From assembly GCA_963825345.1 (NCBI GenBank), contig CAWGSQ010000010.1, positions 124,001 to 188,000 of the forward strand: a stretch of 64,000 nt of DNA, in the 5' to 3' direction. Source of the stretch: JACVRW01 sp963825345 (GTDB lineage: Bacteria; Actinomycetota; Thermoleophilia; Solirubrobacterales; Thermoleophilaceae). Of the stretch, positions 15,569 to 24,266 are shown piece by piece; within the stretch, counting starts at the first letter, position 1, and each line of letters opens with the position of its first letter. The notes beneath the pieces were generated by a model, which worked only from the letters and a program-made list of their open reading frames with translations, did not search any database and was not told the DNA's origin. The translations under genes were made by a program, and so were the position numbers.

Positions 15569-15915
15569 CCGTAGTCCTCCTCTTCCAGCCATTCGGTCAC
15601 GAAGCGCGGGCTTGCGTGGATGTTCACCTGGCGCAACGGGCCGTCTCCTGAGTTCACGAACGCGTGCGGCTCGCCGGCGGGGACGACAACCACGTGTCCC
15701 CCGGTTACCTCGCGCTCGCCGTGCGGACCGCGAAAGGTGGCCTGGCCCTCGAGCACGATGCAGACCTCGGCGTAGTCGTGCGTGTGCAGAGAAGGCCCGC
15801 GACCCGGCGCGGCGTCCAGCAGGAAGAACGACACATCCGCGCCGCCACGGTCGGCGCCCTCGAACTCGAGCGAGTTGTTGGCGTTGCGCAGCTCGTCATT
15901 TCGGATCACCTTCAT
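15565..15915 (-). CDS. Small single-domain cupin protein
   Basis: 116 residues. Cupin motif 1 is SLHTHDYAEVCIVLEGQATF (G-x5-H-x-H variant with HTHDYAE and Glu) and motif 2 is VVVPAGEPHAFVNSG. This is the AraC-cupin/quercetinase-like half-barrel that binds a divalent metal through HxH, E and H. The function may be sugar or aromatic binding, isomerisation or dioxygenation and cannot be decided. It stands alone, convergent with the crotonase gene and divergent from the rRNA methyltransferase (18 nt apart). Confidence 0.82.
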   Translation of the reverse strand: MKVIRNDELRNANNSLEFEGADRGGADVSFFLLDAAPGRGPSLHTHDYAEVCIVLEGQATFRGPHGEREVTGGHVVVVPAGEPHAFVNSGDGPLRQVNIHASPRFVTEWLEEEDYG

Positions 15916-15933
15916 GGCTGCCAGTATGCCCCG

Positions 15934-16752
15934 GTGCTCCGCGAGGCCGTCGATCTGCTCCGCTGCCCCGTCTGCGGGAGCGCGCTCGAGGAGGGCGAGG
16001 GCGTCCTGCGCTGCGCCGAGGGCCACTCCTTCGACATCGCGCGCCAGGGCTACGTGAACCTCGTGCCAGGCCCGGGCGACACGGCCGAGATGGTCGAGGC
16101 TCGGGACGTGTTCCTGGCCGCCGGCCATTTCGCGCGCCTGACCGCAGTCCTTGCGGAGGCCGCGGCGAACACCGACGTAGCCGGCGCCGTCATCGACATC
16201 GGCGCAGGCACCGGGCATCACCTCGCGCGCGTGCTCGATGCCATGCCGGATCGCATCGGGCTCGCGATCGATGCCTCGACGGCGGCGCTGCGGCGCGCGG
16301 CCCGCGCGCACCCTCGCGCAGCCGCGATCGGCGCTGACAGCTGGCGCGACCTGCCGCTCCGCGACGGCGCCGCCGCCCTGATCCTCAGCGTCTTCGCACC
16401 ACGCAACCCCGCCGAGATGGCGCGCGTGCTGGCGCCGGGCGGCGCGTTGCTGGCCGTGACGCCCACCACGCGCCACCTCTTCGAGCTCGTGGGCCCGCTC
16501 GGCCTGCTGTCGGTCCCCGAGGACAAGGCGGACCGGCTCGACGAGCAACTGGGGGGCCACTTCGAACTGAGCGAGCGCCGCGCGGTCGAGCACGCGATGT
16601 TCCTGAACCGCGAGGAGGCGGCGCAGCTCGTGCGCATGGGCCCGAGCGCCTGGCACGTGGACGAGCAGACCGTGGCCGAGCGCCTGGCCGTCCTGCCCGA
16701 CCCCCTCACGGTCACCGCGTCCGTGACGCTGTCCCGTTTCGCCAGCGGCTGA
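15934..16752 (+). CDS. 23S rRNA (guanine-N1)-methyltransferase, RlmA type
   Basis: 272 residues from GTG 15934. An N-terminal zinc ribbon (LRCPVCGSALEEG ... LRCAEGHSFDIARQGYVNL) is diagnostic for the RlmA(I)/RlmA(II) family. The SAM-binding motif is VIDIGAGTGHH (about 88-98), followed by IDASTAALRRAAR, and the late RRAVEHAMFLNREEAAQLVRMGPSAWH matches the family. It methylates N1 of G745 or G748 in 23S rRNA; the RlmA(II) form is linked to tylosin resistance in producers, but this cannot be told here. Confidence 0.9.
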   Translation: MLREAVDLLRCPVCGSALEEGEGVLRCAEGHSFDIARQGYVNLVPGPGDTAEMVEARDVFLAAGHFARLTAVLAEAAANTDVAGAVIDIGAGTGHHLARVLDAMPDRIGLAIDASTAALRRAARAHPRAAAIGADSWRDLPLRDGAAALILSVFAPRNPAEMARVLAPGGALLAVTPTTRHLFELVGPLGLLSVPEDKADRLDEQLGGHFELSERRAVEHAMFLNREEAAQLVRMGPSAWHVDEQTVAERLAVLPDPLTVTASVTLSRFASG

Positions 16753-16779
16753 CGCTTGACTCGCCCGGGCTGAGGTCTC

Positions 16780-17799
16780 ATGGTTGCCCGCATGGGCCTT
16801 GGCGTCGGGTTCACTCCCTTTGAAACCCGAACCGACGTGATCGCCCGTGTTGCCGGTCACGCCGAGGACATCGGGCTTGACCGTGTCGATGTAGCTGAGG
16901 GCTGGACGCATGACTCCATGATCGTGTTGGCGGAGCTCGCGGCGCGAACGTCACGCATAGGCCTGGGCACGTCTGTTGTCTCCGTCTGGGGCCGGACGCC
17001 GGCGACCATGGCACTCGGCGCGGCGGGGCTGCAGCGCTGCTCCGGCGGTCGCTTTTCGCTCGGAATCGGGGCGGGTAGCCCACCGCTGGCGGAGGGCTTC
17101 CACGGCCTGCGGTGGGAGCGACCGCTCGCGCGGATGCGCGAGACCCTCGTTGCGGTTAGGGCACTCCTCGCCGGCGAGCGACTCCCTGAGCCGGCGCCAG
17201 GCGCGCGGGCTCTGCGCCTGGGGGTCATGCCCGAGTCGCCGGTGCCGATCCTGCTGGCGGCGCTGGCTCCGGGCTCGGTCCGGCTCGCGGGGGAGCTCGC
17301 CGAGGGTTGGACGCCGTTCCTATGGGCTCGGTCGCGTATCGGACAGGGAAGGGAGCTCCTCCAAGAGGGTGAGGCCCGCTCCGAGGCACCCAGGCGCACA
17401 CAGGCTTCGCTCGGCGTCCCGGTCGCACTGGGAGCTGACGAGGCGAGCGCCCGCAGCCTCGCGGCGTGGTGGCTGTCGACTTACCTCACGCGCATGGGCC
17501 CGCTGTACCCGCGCATGCTTGGCGAGCGCTTCGGCATGGGCGCGGCCGTGAGCGCAATGCTGAAAGCAGCGGATGGCAACGCGGCACCCGAACTGCCCGC
17601 CGCAGCCGAAGAGCTGGCTCGCGATGTAACGCTGTTCGGCACCTACGACGAAGCCGGCGACGCCATCGCCGCCTGGTTTGCCGCCGGGGCCGACAATCTC
17701 AACCTCGTCCTTCCTCCTGGCCACCCCGAGGAGGAACTCCTGGATTTCCTGGACGTGGCCCGCTCCCGATACGTCCGGGCCGGTACTAGCGCAACTTGA
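16780..17799 (+). CDS. LLM-class (F420-dependent-type) oxidoreductase
   Basis: 339 residues; GAGGT precedes ATG 16780, and a second ATG at 16792 gives MGLGVGFTPFETR. A luciferase-like TIM barrel: IARVAGHAEDIGLDRVDVAE, IGLGTSVVSVWGRTPATMA, and FSLGIGAGSPPLAEGFHG. The pattern fits actinobacterial F420-dependent enzymes more than FMN monooxygenases. The substrate is unknown. The last 14 nt overlap the convergent GNAT gene. Confidence 0.85.
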   Translation: MVARMGLGVGFTPFETRTDVIARVAGHAEDIGLDRVDVAEGWTHDSMIVLAELAARTSRIGLGTSVVSVWGRTPATMALGAAGLQRCSGGRFSLGIGAGSPPLAEGFHGLRWERPLARMRETLVAVRALLAGERLPEPAPGARALRLGVMPESPVPILLAALAPGSVRLAGELAEGWTPFLWARSRIGQGRELLQEGEARSEAPRRTQASLGVPVALGADEASARSLAAWWLSTYLTRMGPLYPRMLGERFGMGAAVSAMLKAADGNAAPELPAAAEELARDVTLFGTYDEAGDAIAAWFAAGADNLNLVLPPGHPEEELLDFLDVARSRYVRAGTSAT

Positions 17800-18238
17800 G
17801 CCGAAGCATTACCTCGCCGTACCGGACCTCACCGGTTCGCTCGAAGCCGTAGCGCTCGTAGAAGGTGACCGGGCTGCCGTCGCCCTGACCGGCGCTCGTG
17901 TTCAGCACCTCGACTCCGGGTCGGCCACGGAAGTACTCGACGATCAGGTCGAGCGTCGCGGTGCCGAAGCCCTGCCGCTGGTAGCGCTCGTCAATTAGGA
18001 GCTTCCACAGGTACTGCGGTATGTAGTCGGGATTGTCGACCTCGTCGGCGATCATCACGAACCCGACCGGCGTGTCCTCGGCGTAGACCGCCCAGTAGAG
18101 AGCGTGAGCGTCCGGGTGCTCGGCGGCTTCGAGCAATGAATCGGCGACGCTGCTGACGAATGGCTCCTGGCTCGGCGATACGCGCAGAGCCTCGACCGCT
18201 TCACGGTTCGACTCGTTGAGCGGACGGAGCGAGACCAC
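17786..18238 (-). CDS. GNAT N-acetyltransferase (spermine/diamine acetyltransferase-like)
   Basis: 150 residues from GTG 18238 (VSLRPLNESNREAVEALRVS). The core is PQYLWKLLIDERYQRQGFG, with the acetyl-CoA loop RQGFGTATLD, followed by VTFYERYGFERTGEV. The order and the acidic segment before PQYLWKLLID resemble BltD/PaiA-like polyamine acetyltransferases. It runs leftward 5 nt after the YciI gene, so the two probably share a transcript. Confidence 0.87.
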   Translation of the reverse strand: MVSLRPLNESNREAVEALRVSPSQEPFVSSVADSLLEAAEHPDAHALYWAVYAEDTPVGFVMIADEVDNPDYIPQYLWKLLIDERYQRQGFGTATLDLIVEYFRGRPGVEVLNTSAGQGDGSPVTFYERYGFERTGEVRYGEVMLRLKLR

Positions 18239-18242
18239 GCGG

Positions 18243-18575
18243 CTACGGCGATTCCTGCAACGGCCAAATCTCGACCACGCCGTGTGCAACCGCGCAGGGC
18301 GTCCGCGACACCATCTCGATGGCCTCGGCCAGCGACTCTGCTTCGACGATGCCGAAGCCCGCCACTGGAAGCGCGGAGGACATGAAGGGGCCGCCCTCCG
18401 TGGTCAGCTTGGCCGCGTCGTGGTTGCGCACCTGCACGGGCTGGCCCACGACGCCCATCTCGACCCCGTCCCGGCGCAGCCGGGCGTCATGCGCGTGCGC
18501 CGCGTCTCGCACGGATGCGTCGGTGCGGTCGTAGCCCGCCTGATCGCCGTAACCGATGGTTACGAATTTCGCCAT
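18243..18575 (-). CDS. YciI-family protein
   Basis: 110 residues with the alpha/beta ferredoxin-like YCII pattern: MAKFVTIGYGDQAGYD, then HDARLRRDGVEMGV, and the C-terminal GFGIVEAESLAEAIEMVSRTPCAVAHGVVEIWPL. Actinobacterial members often sit next to ECF41 or SRPBCC genes; here an SRPBCC gene lies 4 nt upstream. The His/Asp pair seen in YciI active sites is present around HAHDARL. Function unknown. Confidence 0.87.
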   Translation of the reverse strand: MAKFVTIGYGDQAGYDRTDASVRDAAHAHDARLRRDGVEMGVVGQPVQVRNHDAAKLTTEGGPFMSSALPVAGFGIVEAESLAEAIEMVSRTPCAVAHGVVEIWPLQESP

Positions 18576-18579
18576 GGGA

Positions 18580-19026
18580 TCAGGACGCCTCGACGGCGGC
18601 CTTGATCCGGCCGGCGAAGGCGTCGGCGTCCTTCTTCGCCCCGCGGAGCGCGAGCGGGAGGATCAGCTTGCCGAAGCCGTGGCCCTCGAAGGTGTTCAGG
18701 ATCGTCATGCGCGTGGCCCCGTCGCCGGCGGACTCGAGGTCGTAGCCGCCATCGGGAACGGTGATCGCATTCTTCGTGAGCTCCGTCCAGCGGATCTTCG
18801 TCGGCTGCTCGAACTCGGTCAGCTTGAACTCGCGGCTGGTCTTCATGCCGGCGTCCTTGACGGTGCTCGAGTAGACGGTCCCCGCGCCGGGTGGTCCATC
18901 GGTGACCTTCTCGATTTTCTGAACGCGCGGACTGAACTTCGTGTCGTTGGTCCCATCCGCAAGGAATGCGAAGACCTGGTCGATGGGGCGGTTGATCGTG
19001 GTCGTCGCGGACCAGTCGTGAGCCAT
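18580..19026 (-). CDS. SRPBCC-family (polyketide cyclase/START-like) protein
   Basis: 148 residues. It begins WSATTTINRPIDQVFAFLADGTND, the standard SRPBCC beta-helix start, and ends with a long C-terminal helix (GKLILPLALRGAKKDADAFAGRIKAAVEA). The fold forms a hydrophobic ligand cavity. It is the first gene of a leftward three-gene unit (SRPBCC, YciI, GNAT) that diverges from bioB across 52 nt. No ligand can be assigned. Confidence 0.87.
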   Translation of the reverse strand: MAHDWSATTTINRPIDQVFAFLADGTNDTKFSPRVQKIEKVTDGPPGAGTVYSSTVKDAGMKTSREFKLTEFEQPTKIRWTELTKNAITVPDGGYDLESAGDGATRMTILNTFEGHGFGKLILPLALRGAKKDADAFAGRIKAAVEAS

Positions 19027-19064
19027 GCGTCCGATGCTCCCATAGATACGTCCGGGTGCGGCCC

Positions 19065-19070
19065 TAAATT
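19065..19070 (+). promoter_or_regulatory. -10 element TAAATT, 8 nt before the bioB GTG
   Basis: TAAATT sits inside CCC-TAAATT-GGGG, then CTCC and the GTG. The AT island stands out in the 52-nt divergent region. Leaderless initiation is likely. No BirA-type operator half-sites (TTGTAAACC-like) are visible. Confidence 0.5.
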
Positions 19071-19078
19071 GGGGCTCC

Positions 19079-20248
19079 GTGCCGTCCCTCATCTCCCGGG
19101 AAGAGGCGCTGCGGCTCGGCGAGATCACCGATCGTGCCGAGATCGAGGCGCTGGTCGAGCGTGCCTGGCGGGTTCGCCAGGATCGCTTCGGCGACTCCAC
19201 GGACATGTGCTCGCTCGTGAACGCGAAGTCCGGCGGATGTGCGGAGGACTGTGGCTTCTGCTCGCAGTCGCGCTTCGCGGAGGCCGACACGCCCATGCAC
19301 GCGATGATGGACGCGGACCAGATCCTCGAGCACGCCCGTGCCGCCGAGGCCGCCGGCGCGCACCGCTTCTGCATGGTCACCCAGGGCCAGGGACTCTCCA
19401 AGCGCGACTTCGAGAAGATCCTCGCCGGCGCGCGGCTCGTCTCCGAGCACACGAACCTGAAGCGCTGCGTGTCGATCGGCCACATGTCGCCCGCGCGCGC
19501 GAAGGCCCTCAAGGAGGCCGGCGTGCAGCGCGTCCACCACAACGTCGAGACCGCAGAGAGCTACTACCCGGAGGTGTCGAGCACGGTCCGCTACGAGGGC
19601 CGGATTCGCACGGTCGACGCGGTGCGCGAGGCCGGCCTCGAGACCTGCGTGGGCGGAATCCTCAACCTCGGTGAGTCGCGCGAGCAGCGGGTGGAGATGG
19701 CCTTCCAGCTCTCTGCGCTCAACCCAACGTCGGTGCCGATCAACCTGCTGAACCCGCGCCCTGGCACCAAGTTCGGCGACCGTGAGCTGATGGATCCGTG
19801 GGAGGCGGTCCAGTGGGTGGCGATCTTCCGGCTGATCATCCCCGACGCTCTCTTCCGCCTCTGCGGCGGGCGCAACGAGAACCTCGGCGACGGCGAGTTC
19901 CAGAAGCTCGCCGTGAAGGCGGGGCTGAACGGCGTAATGATGGGCAACTTCCTCACCACGCTCGGCTCCGAGCCCGAGTGGGACCGTCAGATGTTCGAGG
20001 ACCTCGGCCTGAACGTGGCGCGCCAGGAGGACAACGGCGCCAATCCGCGGCCGGACAATCGCTCGGGCTGGCTCGACGGCGAGACGCCCCGAACGCCCGT
20101 GGACGAGCTGATCGACTCTCAGGACGACGCCAACTTCTGGAACCCGTCGACACAGCTTCGCCACAGAAAGAAGACGTCCGTGCCGCCTCGCCCGGACGGA
20201 GCCCCGAACGCCTACCCCGAGCTGATCCACGTGGAGCCCGCCGCATGA
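19079..20248 (+). CDS. bioB: Biotin synthase
   Basis: 389 residues, with about 50 residues more than usual at the C-terminus. The radical-SAM cluster motif is CAEDCGFC (Cys54, Cys58, Cys61), and MVTQGQGLS, HHNVETAESYYP, GILNLGESREQR and NLLNPRPGTKF match biotin synthases. It inserts sulfur into dethiobiotin. The C-terminal tail (PRTPVDELIDSQDDANFWNP and beyond) has a polar, possibly disordered character. Its TGA overlaps the bioF ATG. Confidence 0.95.
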   Translation: MPSLISREEALRLGEITDRAEIEALVERAWRVRQDRFGDSTDMCSLVNAKSGGCAEDCGFCSQSRFAEADTPMHAMMDADQILEHARAAEAAGAHRFCMVTQGQGLSKRDFEKILAGARLVSEHTNLKRCVSIGHMSPARAKALKEAGVQRVHHNVETAESYYPEVSSTVRYEGRIRTVDAVREAGLETCVGGILNLGESREQRVEMAFQLSALNPTSVPINLLNPRPGTKFGDRELMDPWEAVQWVAIFRLIIPDALFRLCGGRNENLGDGEFQKLAVKAGLNGVMMGNFLTTLGSEPEWDRQMFEDLGLNVARQEDNGANPRPDNRSGWLDGETPRTPVDELIDSQDDANFWNPSTQLRHRKKTSVPPRPDGAPNAYPELIHVEPAA

Positions 20249-21453
20249 CGACCGACATCCAGGACCGCCTCGAAGAGATCCGCAACAAGGGCCTCTACCG
20301 GAGAATGCGCTGCGTGTCCGGCCCGCAGGGCCCGCGCGTGCTGCTCGACGGGAAGCCCGTGCTGCTGCTCTGCTCGAACAACTACCTCGGCCTCGCCGAT
20401 CACCCGCGCGTGCGCGAGGCGGCGGCCGAAGCGGCCATGCGGTACGGCGCGGGATCGGGCGCGTCGCGACTGATCTCGGGCAACATGACGATCCACCGGC
20501 GGCTCGAGGAGCAGCTCGCCTCCTTCAAGCACTCGGAGGCGTGCCTGCTGTTCGGATCGGGCTACCTGGCGAACGCGGGCGTGGTCTCAGCCCTCGCGCG
20601 CGAGGGTGACGTGGTCTTCTCCGACGCCCTCAACCACGCGAGCATCATCGACGGCTGCCGCCTCTCGCGCGCGGAGACCTTCGTCTACGACCATTGCGAC
20701 ACCGACCACCTCGAGTGGGGCCTCCGCCAGGCCGAGGGTCGAGGGTCGCTGATCGTGACCGATGGCATCTTCTCCATGGATGGCGATGTTGCGCCCCTGG
20801 AGCGCATCGTCGAGCTGGCTCAGCGCTACGACGCGCGCGTGATGGTGGACGAGGCGCACGGCACGGGCGCGATCGGTCCGGACGGCCGCGGCGCGGTGGC
20901 CGAGGCGGGGCTGGAAGACGAGGTGGACGTGATCGTCGGCACGCTCGGCAAGGCGCTCGGCTCCTACGGCGCCTACGTGTGCTGCGACCAGCAGATGGCG
21001 AAGTACCTGATCAACACCGCGCGCACGCTGATCTTCTCGACCGCGCTCTCGCCACCGGCCGTGGCCGCCGCGATGGCGGCGCTCGAGCTGCTGCGCGAAC
21101 AGCCGCGGCGCGTGGAGAAGCTGCAGCGGAACGCCTCGGTGCTGCGCGAGGCGCTGGCGGACCAGGGCCTGCCCGTGCCGGAGACCACCACGCAGATCCT
21201 GCCGGTGGTGATCGGCGACGCGACCGAGGCCGTCCGGGCGAGCGAGCGTGCGCTCGAGAAGGGCGTGTTCGCGCAGGCGATCCGCCCGCCCACGGTCCCC
21301 GAGGGCAGCTCCCGCCTGCGGCTCACGGTGATGGCCTCGCACACGAAGTCCGAGCTGCGCGAGGCCGCGCGGGTGCTGCGTTCGTGCGTGAGGGCGGGAC
21401 CTCGCGCCGTTCCGGACGTTCAGGTCTTCGACGGCCTCCGCGACGCCGCTTAG
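20245..21453 (+). CDS. bioF: 8-Amino-7-oxononanoate synthase (or related alpha-oxoamine synthase)
   Basis: 402 residues. A PLP enzyme: LLCSNNYLGLADHPRV, GSGASRLISGN, FGSGYLANAGV, the Asp/His site VDEAHGTGAIGPDGRG and the PLP lysine in VGTLGKALGSYGAYV. It condenses pimeloyl-CoA/ACP with alanine. Close relatives include 2-amino-3-ketobutyrate-CoA ligase, but the position between bioB and bioD settles the call. ATGA coupling to bioB. Confidence 0.93.
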   Translation: MTTDIQDRLEEIRNKGLYRRMRCVSGPQGPRVLLDGKPVLLLCSNNYLGLADHPRVREAAAEAAMRYGAGSGASRLISGNMTIHRRLEEQLASFKHSEACLLFGSGYLANAGVVSALAREGDVVFSDALNHASIIDGCRLSRAETFVYDHCDTDHLEWGLRQAEGRGSLIVTDGIFSMDGDVAPLERIVELAQRYDARVMVDEAHGTGAIGPDGRGAVAEAGLEDEVDVIVGTLGKALGSYGAYVCCDQQMAKYLINTARTLIFSTALSPPAVAAAMAALELLREQPRRVEKLQRNASVLREALADQGLPVPETTTQILPVVIGDATEAVRASERALEKGVFAQAIRPPTVPEGSSRLRLTVMASHTKSELREAARVLRSCVRAGPRAVPDVQVFDGLRDAA

Positions 21454-22113
21454 TTGCGCGGCGTCTTCGTCACAGGCACAGACACCGGGGTCGGCAAGTC
21501 AGTCGTGGCCGCGGCGATCTGCGCGGCGCTGGCCGCCCGTGGTGAGCGGGTGGCCGCGTTCAAGCCGGCGGTGAGCGGCCTGGACGACGAGCCGGGCGAG
21601 TTCGGATACGACCATGAGCTGCTCTCCTCGGTGGCGAGCGCGGGCCAGTCGCCGGAGGACGTGGCCCCGTGGCGCTTCGGACCACCGGTGTCGCCGCATC
21701 ACGCGGCCGAGCTCGCCGGGGAGCGGATCGAGCCGGCGCAGCTCGTGGCGGCCGCGCGTGCGCACGACCTGCTCGTGTGCGAGGGGGTGGGCGGCCTGCT
21801 GGTTCCGATCACGCCCGGCTATCTCGTGCGTGACCTCGCGATCGACCTCGAGCTGCCGGTGGTGGTGGCCGCGCGCGCCGGGCTCGGGACTATCAACCAC
21901 GCGCTCCTGACTGTCGAGGCCGCGCGGGCGGCGGGCCTCGGGGTCGCCGGCGTGGTGATGACGCCGTGGCCGGACGAGCCGTCCGAGATGGAGCGCTCGA
22001 ACCGCGCCACCGTCGAGCGGCTTGCGGACGTACGCGTGAGCGGCCTCCCGCCCACGACCCCCGACCGCCTCGCCGAGGCCGGTGCCGAACTCCCGCTCGA
22101 GAACTGGCTCTAA
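21454..22113 (+). CDS. bioD: Dethiobiotin synthetase
   Basis: 219 residues from a TTG directly after the bioF stop (TAGTTG). Walker A is GTDTGVGKS (about 8-16), followed by FKPAVSGLDD, and CEGVGGLLVPITPGYLV is the second conserved block. It closes the ureido ring of dethiobiotin using CO2 and ATP. The end is LENWL. The zero-base spacing to bioF implies translation by reinitiation. Confidence 0.94.
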   Translation: MRGVFVTGTDTGVGKSVVAAAICAALAARGERVAAFKPAVSGLDDEPGEFGYDHELLSSVASAGQSPEDVAPWRFGPPVSPHHAAELAGERIEPAQLVAAARAHDLLVCEGVGGLLVPITPGYLVRDLAIDLELPVVVAARAGLGTINHALLTVEAARAAGLGVAGVVMTPWPDEPSEMERSNRATVERLADVRVSGLPPTTPDRLAEAGAELPLENWL

Positions 22114-22122
22114 GCTCGCCGC

Positions 22123-22530
22123 ATGGAGGCGGAGAACCGGATCGGCCCACCGGAAGACGACCGCCCCGAGCTCCTGATCAAGCTCCAGGAGCGCAAGGTC
22201 CGCCACAAGCAGCGCCACATCGTGTACCGGATCGCCGTCGTGATCGCGGGGATCCTGATCGTGATCGCGGGGATCATCATGTCTGGTCCGGGAGTCCCGG
22301 GTCCCGGCATCGTGACGATCATCATCGGGCTCACCTTTCTTGCCCTGGAGTTCGACAGGGCCGAACGCTGGCTCGAGCGGGTGATCATCTGGGGCGACCG
22401 CGCGGCGGAGCGTGCCGAGCAGACGACGACGAAGCAGCGAGTGGCAGCCGGAATCGTGACGGCAGTGGCGATAGGCGCATTCGCGGTAGCGGCGATCCTC
22501 TGGGACATCCCGCTGATGCCCGTCCTCTAA
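22123..22530 (+). CDS. PGPGW-type small membrane protein
   Basis: 135 residues. A charged start (LLIKLQERKVRHKQRHIVYR) leads into a membrane helix (IAVVIAGILIVIAGIIM), the motif GPGVPGPGIVTIIIGLTFLALEFDRAERW typical of the PGPGW/TIGR02611 family, and a last helix (VAIGAFAVAAILWDIPLM). The function of this actinobacterial family is unknown. It starts 10 nt after bioD and is probably the last gene of the bio transcript. Its TAA stop is the left end of a repeat element. Confidence 0.85.
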   Translation: MEAENRIGPPEDDRPELLIKLQERKVRHKQRHIVYRIAVVIAGILIVIAGIIMSGPGVPGPGIVTIIIGLTFLALEFDRAERWLERVIIWGDRAAERAEQTTTKQRVAAGIVTAVAIGAFAVAAILWDIPLMPVL

Positions 22531-22605
22531 CCCTCAACCCTCCTAAAAGGGTCAGACCCCCCTTGCCAAACCCTCCTAAAAGGGTCAGACCCCTCCTTGA
22601 GGGTT
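22529..22605. repeat. Palindromic repeat element, locus 1 (two 25-nt direct repeats inside 9-bp inverted ends)
   Basis: AACCCTCAA (22529-22537) and TTGAGGGTT (22597-22605) are exact inverted ends. Inside, a 25-nt unit containing AAAAGGGTCAGACCCC occurs twice without change (22536-22560 and 22569-22593, 33-nt period). The left end begins within the TAA stop of the PGPGW gene. The same AACCCTC ... GGGTC-N-GACCC ... GAGGGTT design recurs at 40545-40657, so this is a dispersed family and may also act as a terminator. Confidence 0.85.
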
Positions 22606-22646
22606 TGTAACGATTAGCCCTCCGGTGGGTCGGGTAGCGCTTTCTC

Positions 22647-24266
22647 ATGCGGCTCTGGCAGGGGACGTATGGCGTGACGCTGCTCGCGCTCGTTCTGGCG
22701 CTCGCCCTTCCGGGCGTGGCGTTTGGTGCTGAGCCGGTCTTCGAGAAGTACAAGGTGCCCACGGTCGGCGGCGCGGAGATCAACGTCGAGGTGATGCGCC
22801 CGGCCGACAACCCGGAAGCCCCGGTGATCCTCACCTACTCGCCGTACAACACGCTGTCGGAGACCACCACGCCGAACCTGGCCAATGACGACCTCGGCCA
22901 GCGTTACGTCCCGAAGGGCTACGCCCGCGCGGTCGCGGACGTGCTCGGCACGCGCAACTCGTCCGGCTGCTGGGACTACGGCGGGGCTGACGAGCAGCAG
23001 TCGGGCGTGGACCTCGTGAACTTCCTTGCGGCCCAGCCGTGGACCAACGGAAAGGTCGCGATGATCGGCGGCTCGTACGACGGCACCACCGCCACGATGG
23101 TGGCCGCCCGCGGCGCCGACGCGCCCGGCCTGGCGGCCATCGTCCCGATCGCCGGCATCAGCCGCTGGTACGGCTACGCCTACGGCGACGGCGTGCGCTA
23201 TTTCCTGAACTCGGAGCGCCCGACCGACGAGGGCGTCGACACGCCGCTGGCCTTCGACTTCGGCCTCGCGCGCACCCCGCCCACCGACCCGAGCGACCCG
23301 CTCTTCGCCGAGAAGCTCGCCAGCCGCGCGAACCCGTGCGAATCCGCCGACCACACGGTGAAGGGCTACGACCGCACGCCGGACTACGACGCCTTCTGGC
23401 TCGAGCGCGACTACCGCAAGGACGCCGCGAACATCACGGCCGCCGCGCTCGTGGCCCACGGCTGGCAGGACTACAACGTGAAGCAGGAGGAGGGCGTGGA
23501 TCTCTACCGCGCGCTCACGAACACGGCCTTCAAGCGCCTCTACATGTGGCAGGCCGGTCACTCCACGCCTGGTGCGGACAACTGGCAGCCGCTGCTGGAC
23601 CGGTTCTTCGACCACACCCTCCTCGGCATCGAGAACGGCGTGGACACCGAGGCACCCGTGATCACAGAGGGCCGCTCCGCGACACAGACGAGCACCGGGT
23701 TCCGCACGGAGGCCGCCTGGCCGCCGCCCGGCACGCGTGCGACCCACCTGTTCCTGACGGCCGACGGCGCGCTGGCGCGGCGCGCAGCGGACGGCAGCGA
23801 CTCATTCAAGGACCTGAGCACCTCGACGGAGGAGCAGTCGACTCGTATGCCGACGGCCGAGTCGAACTGGCTGTTCTTCCAGGGCGAGCCGCTCGCCGAG
23901 AACACGCGTATGACCGGCGCGGCACGCCTCGAGCTCTCGCTCTCCGTCGACCGCGACCATGCCCACGTGACACCGCTGCTCGTGGACGTGGCACCCGACG
24001 GAACCACGAAGACCGTGTCACGCGGCTTCCTCAATCTGCAGTACCGCGACGGGCTTGCCGGTGCGAGTCCCCTGCCGCCCGGCGATCCCGTGCGCGCCAC
24101 CGTCACGTTCAAGCCGCAGGACCAGACCTTCGAGGCCGGCCACCGTGTCGGGCTGATCGTGCAGGGCTCGAACACCGTGTGGGCCGTGCCCGACGACCCG
24201 GGCGCCGGCTACACGCTGCGACTCGGCCGGCGCGCCTCCAGCCTTGTGCTACCACTCCATCCCTGA
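22647..24266 (+). CDS. Secreted CocE/NonD-type (X-Pro dipeptidyl-peptidase S15 family) hydrolase
   Basis: 539 residues with a signal peptide (LLALVLALALPGVAFGA). The alpha/beta-hydrolase core has the nucleophile in MIGGSYDGTTA, the acid in HGWQDYNV and the His in WQAGHSTPGADN. A C-terminal jelly-roll domain (about 350-539: TRMTGAARLELSLSVDRDHA and FEAGHRVGLIVQGS) is the usual partner in the S15 family. It may be an extracellular peptidase or ester hydrolase (cocaine-esterase-like); specificity is unknown. The coding end overlaps the first bases of the following pseudogene. Confidence 0.88.
   Translation: MRLWQGTYGVTLLALVLALALPGVAFGAEPVFEKYKVPTVGGAEINVEVMRPADNPEAPVILTYSPYNTLSETTTPNLANDDLGQRYVPKGYARAVADVLGTRNSSGCWDYGGADEQQSGVDLVNFLAAQPWTNGKVAMIGGSYDGTTATMVAARGADAPGLAAIVPIAGISRWYGYAYGDGVRYFLNSERPTDEGVDTPLAFDFGLARTPPTDPSDPLFAEKLASRANPCESADHTVKGYDRTPDYDAFWLERDYRKDAANITAAALVAHGWQDYNVKQEEGVDLYRALTNTAFKRLYMWQAGHSTPGADNWQPLLDRFFDHTLLGIENGVDTEAPVITEGRSATQTSTGFRTEAAWPPPGTRATHLFLTADGALARRAADGSDSFKDLSTSTEEQSTRMPTAESNWLFFQGEPLAENTRMTGAARLELSLSVDRDHAHVTPLLVDVAPDGTTKTVSRGFLNLQYRDGLAGASPLPPGDPVRATVTFKPQDQTFEAGHRVGLIVQGSNTVWAVPDDPGAGYTLRLGRRASSLVLPLHP

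Noticed and set aside
16780..17799. Possibility that the LLM oxidoreductase is a bacterial luciferase or light-producing gene
   Set aside because: Only the general LLM fold is visible. No luxAB-like partner or fatty-acid reductase genes are near, and the actinobacterial F420-type pattern is a better fit.
22536..22593. Two-copy direct repeat with short spacer considered as a CRISPR remnant
   Set aside because: Only two copies, an 8-nt spacer, palindromic GGGTC cores, a second locus with different layout, and no cas genes.
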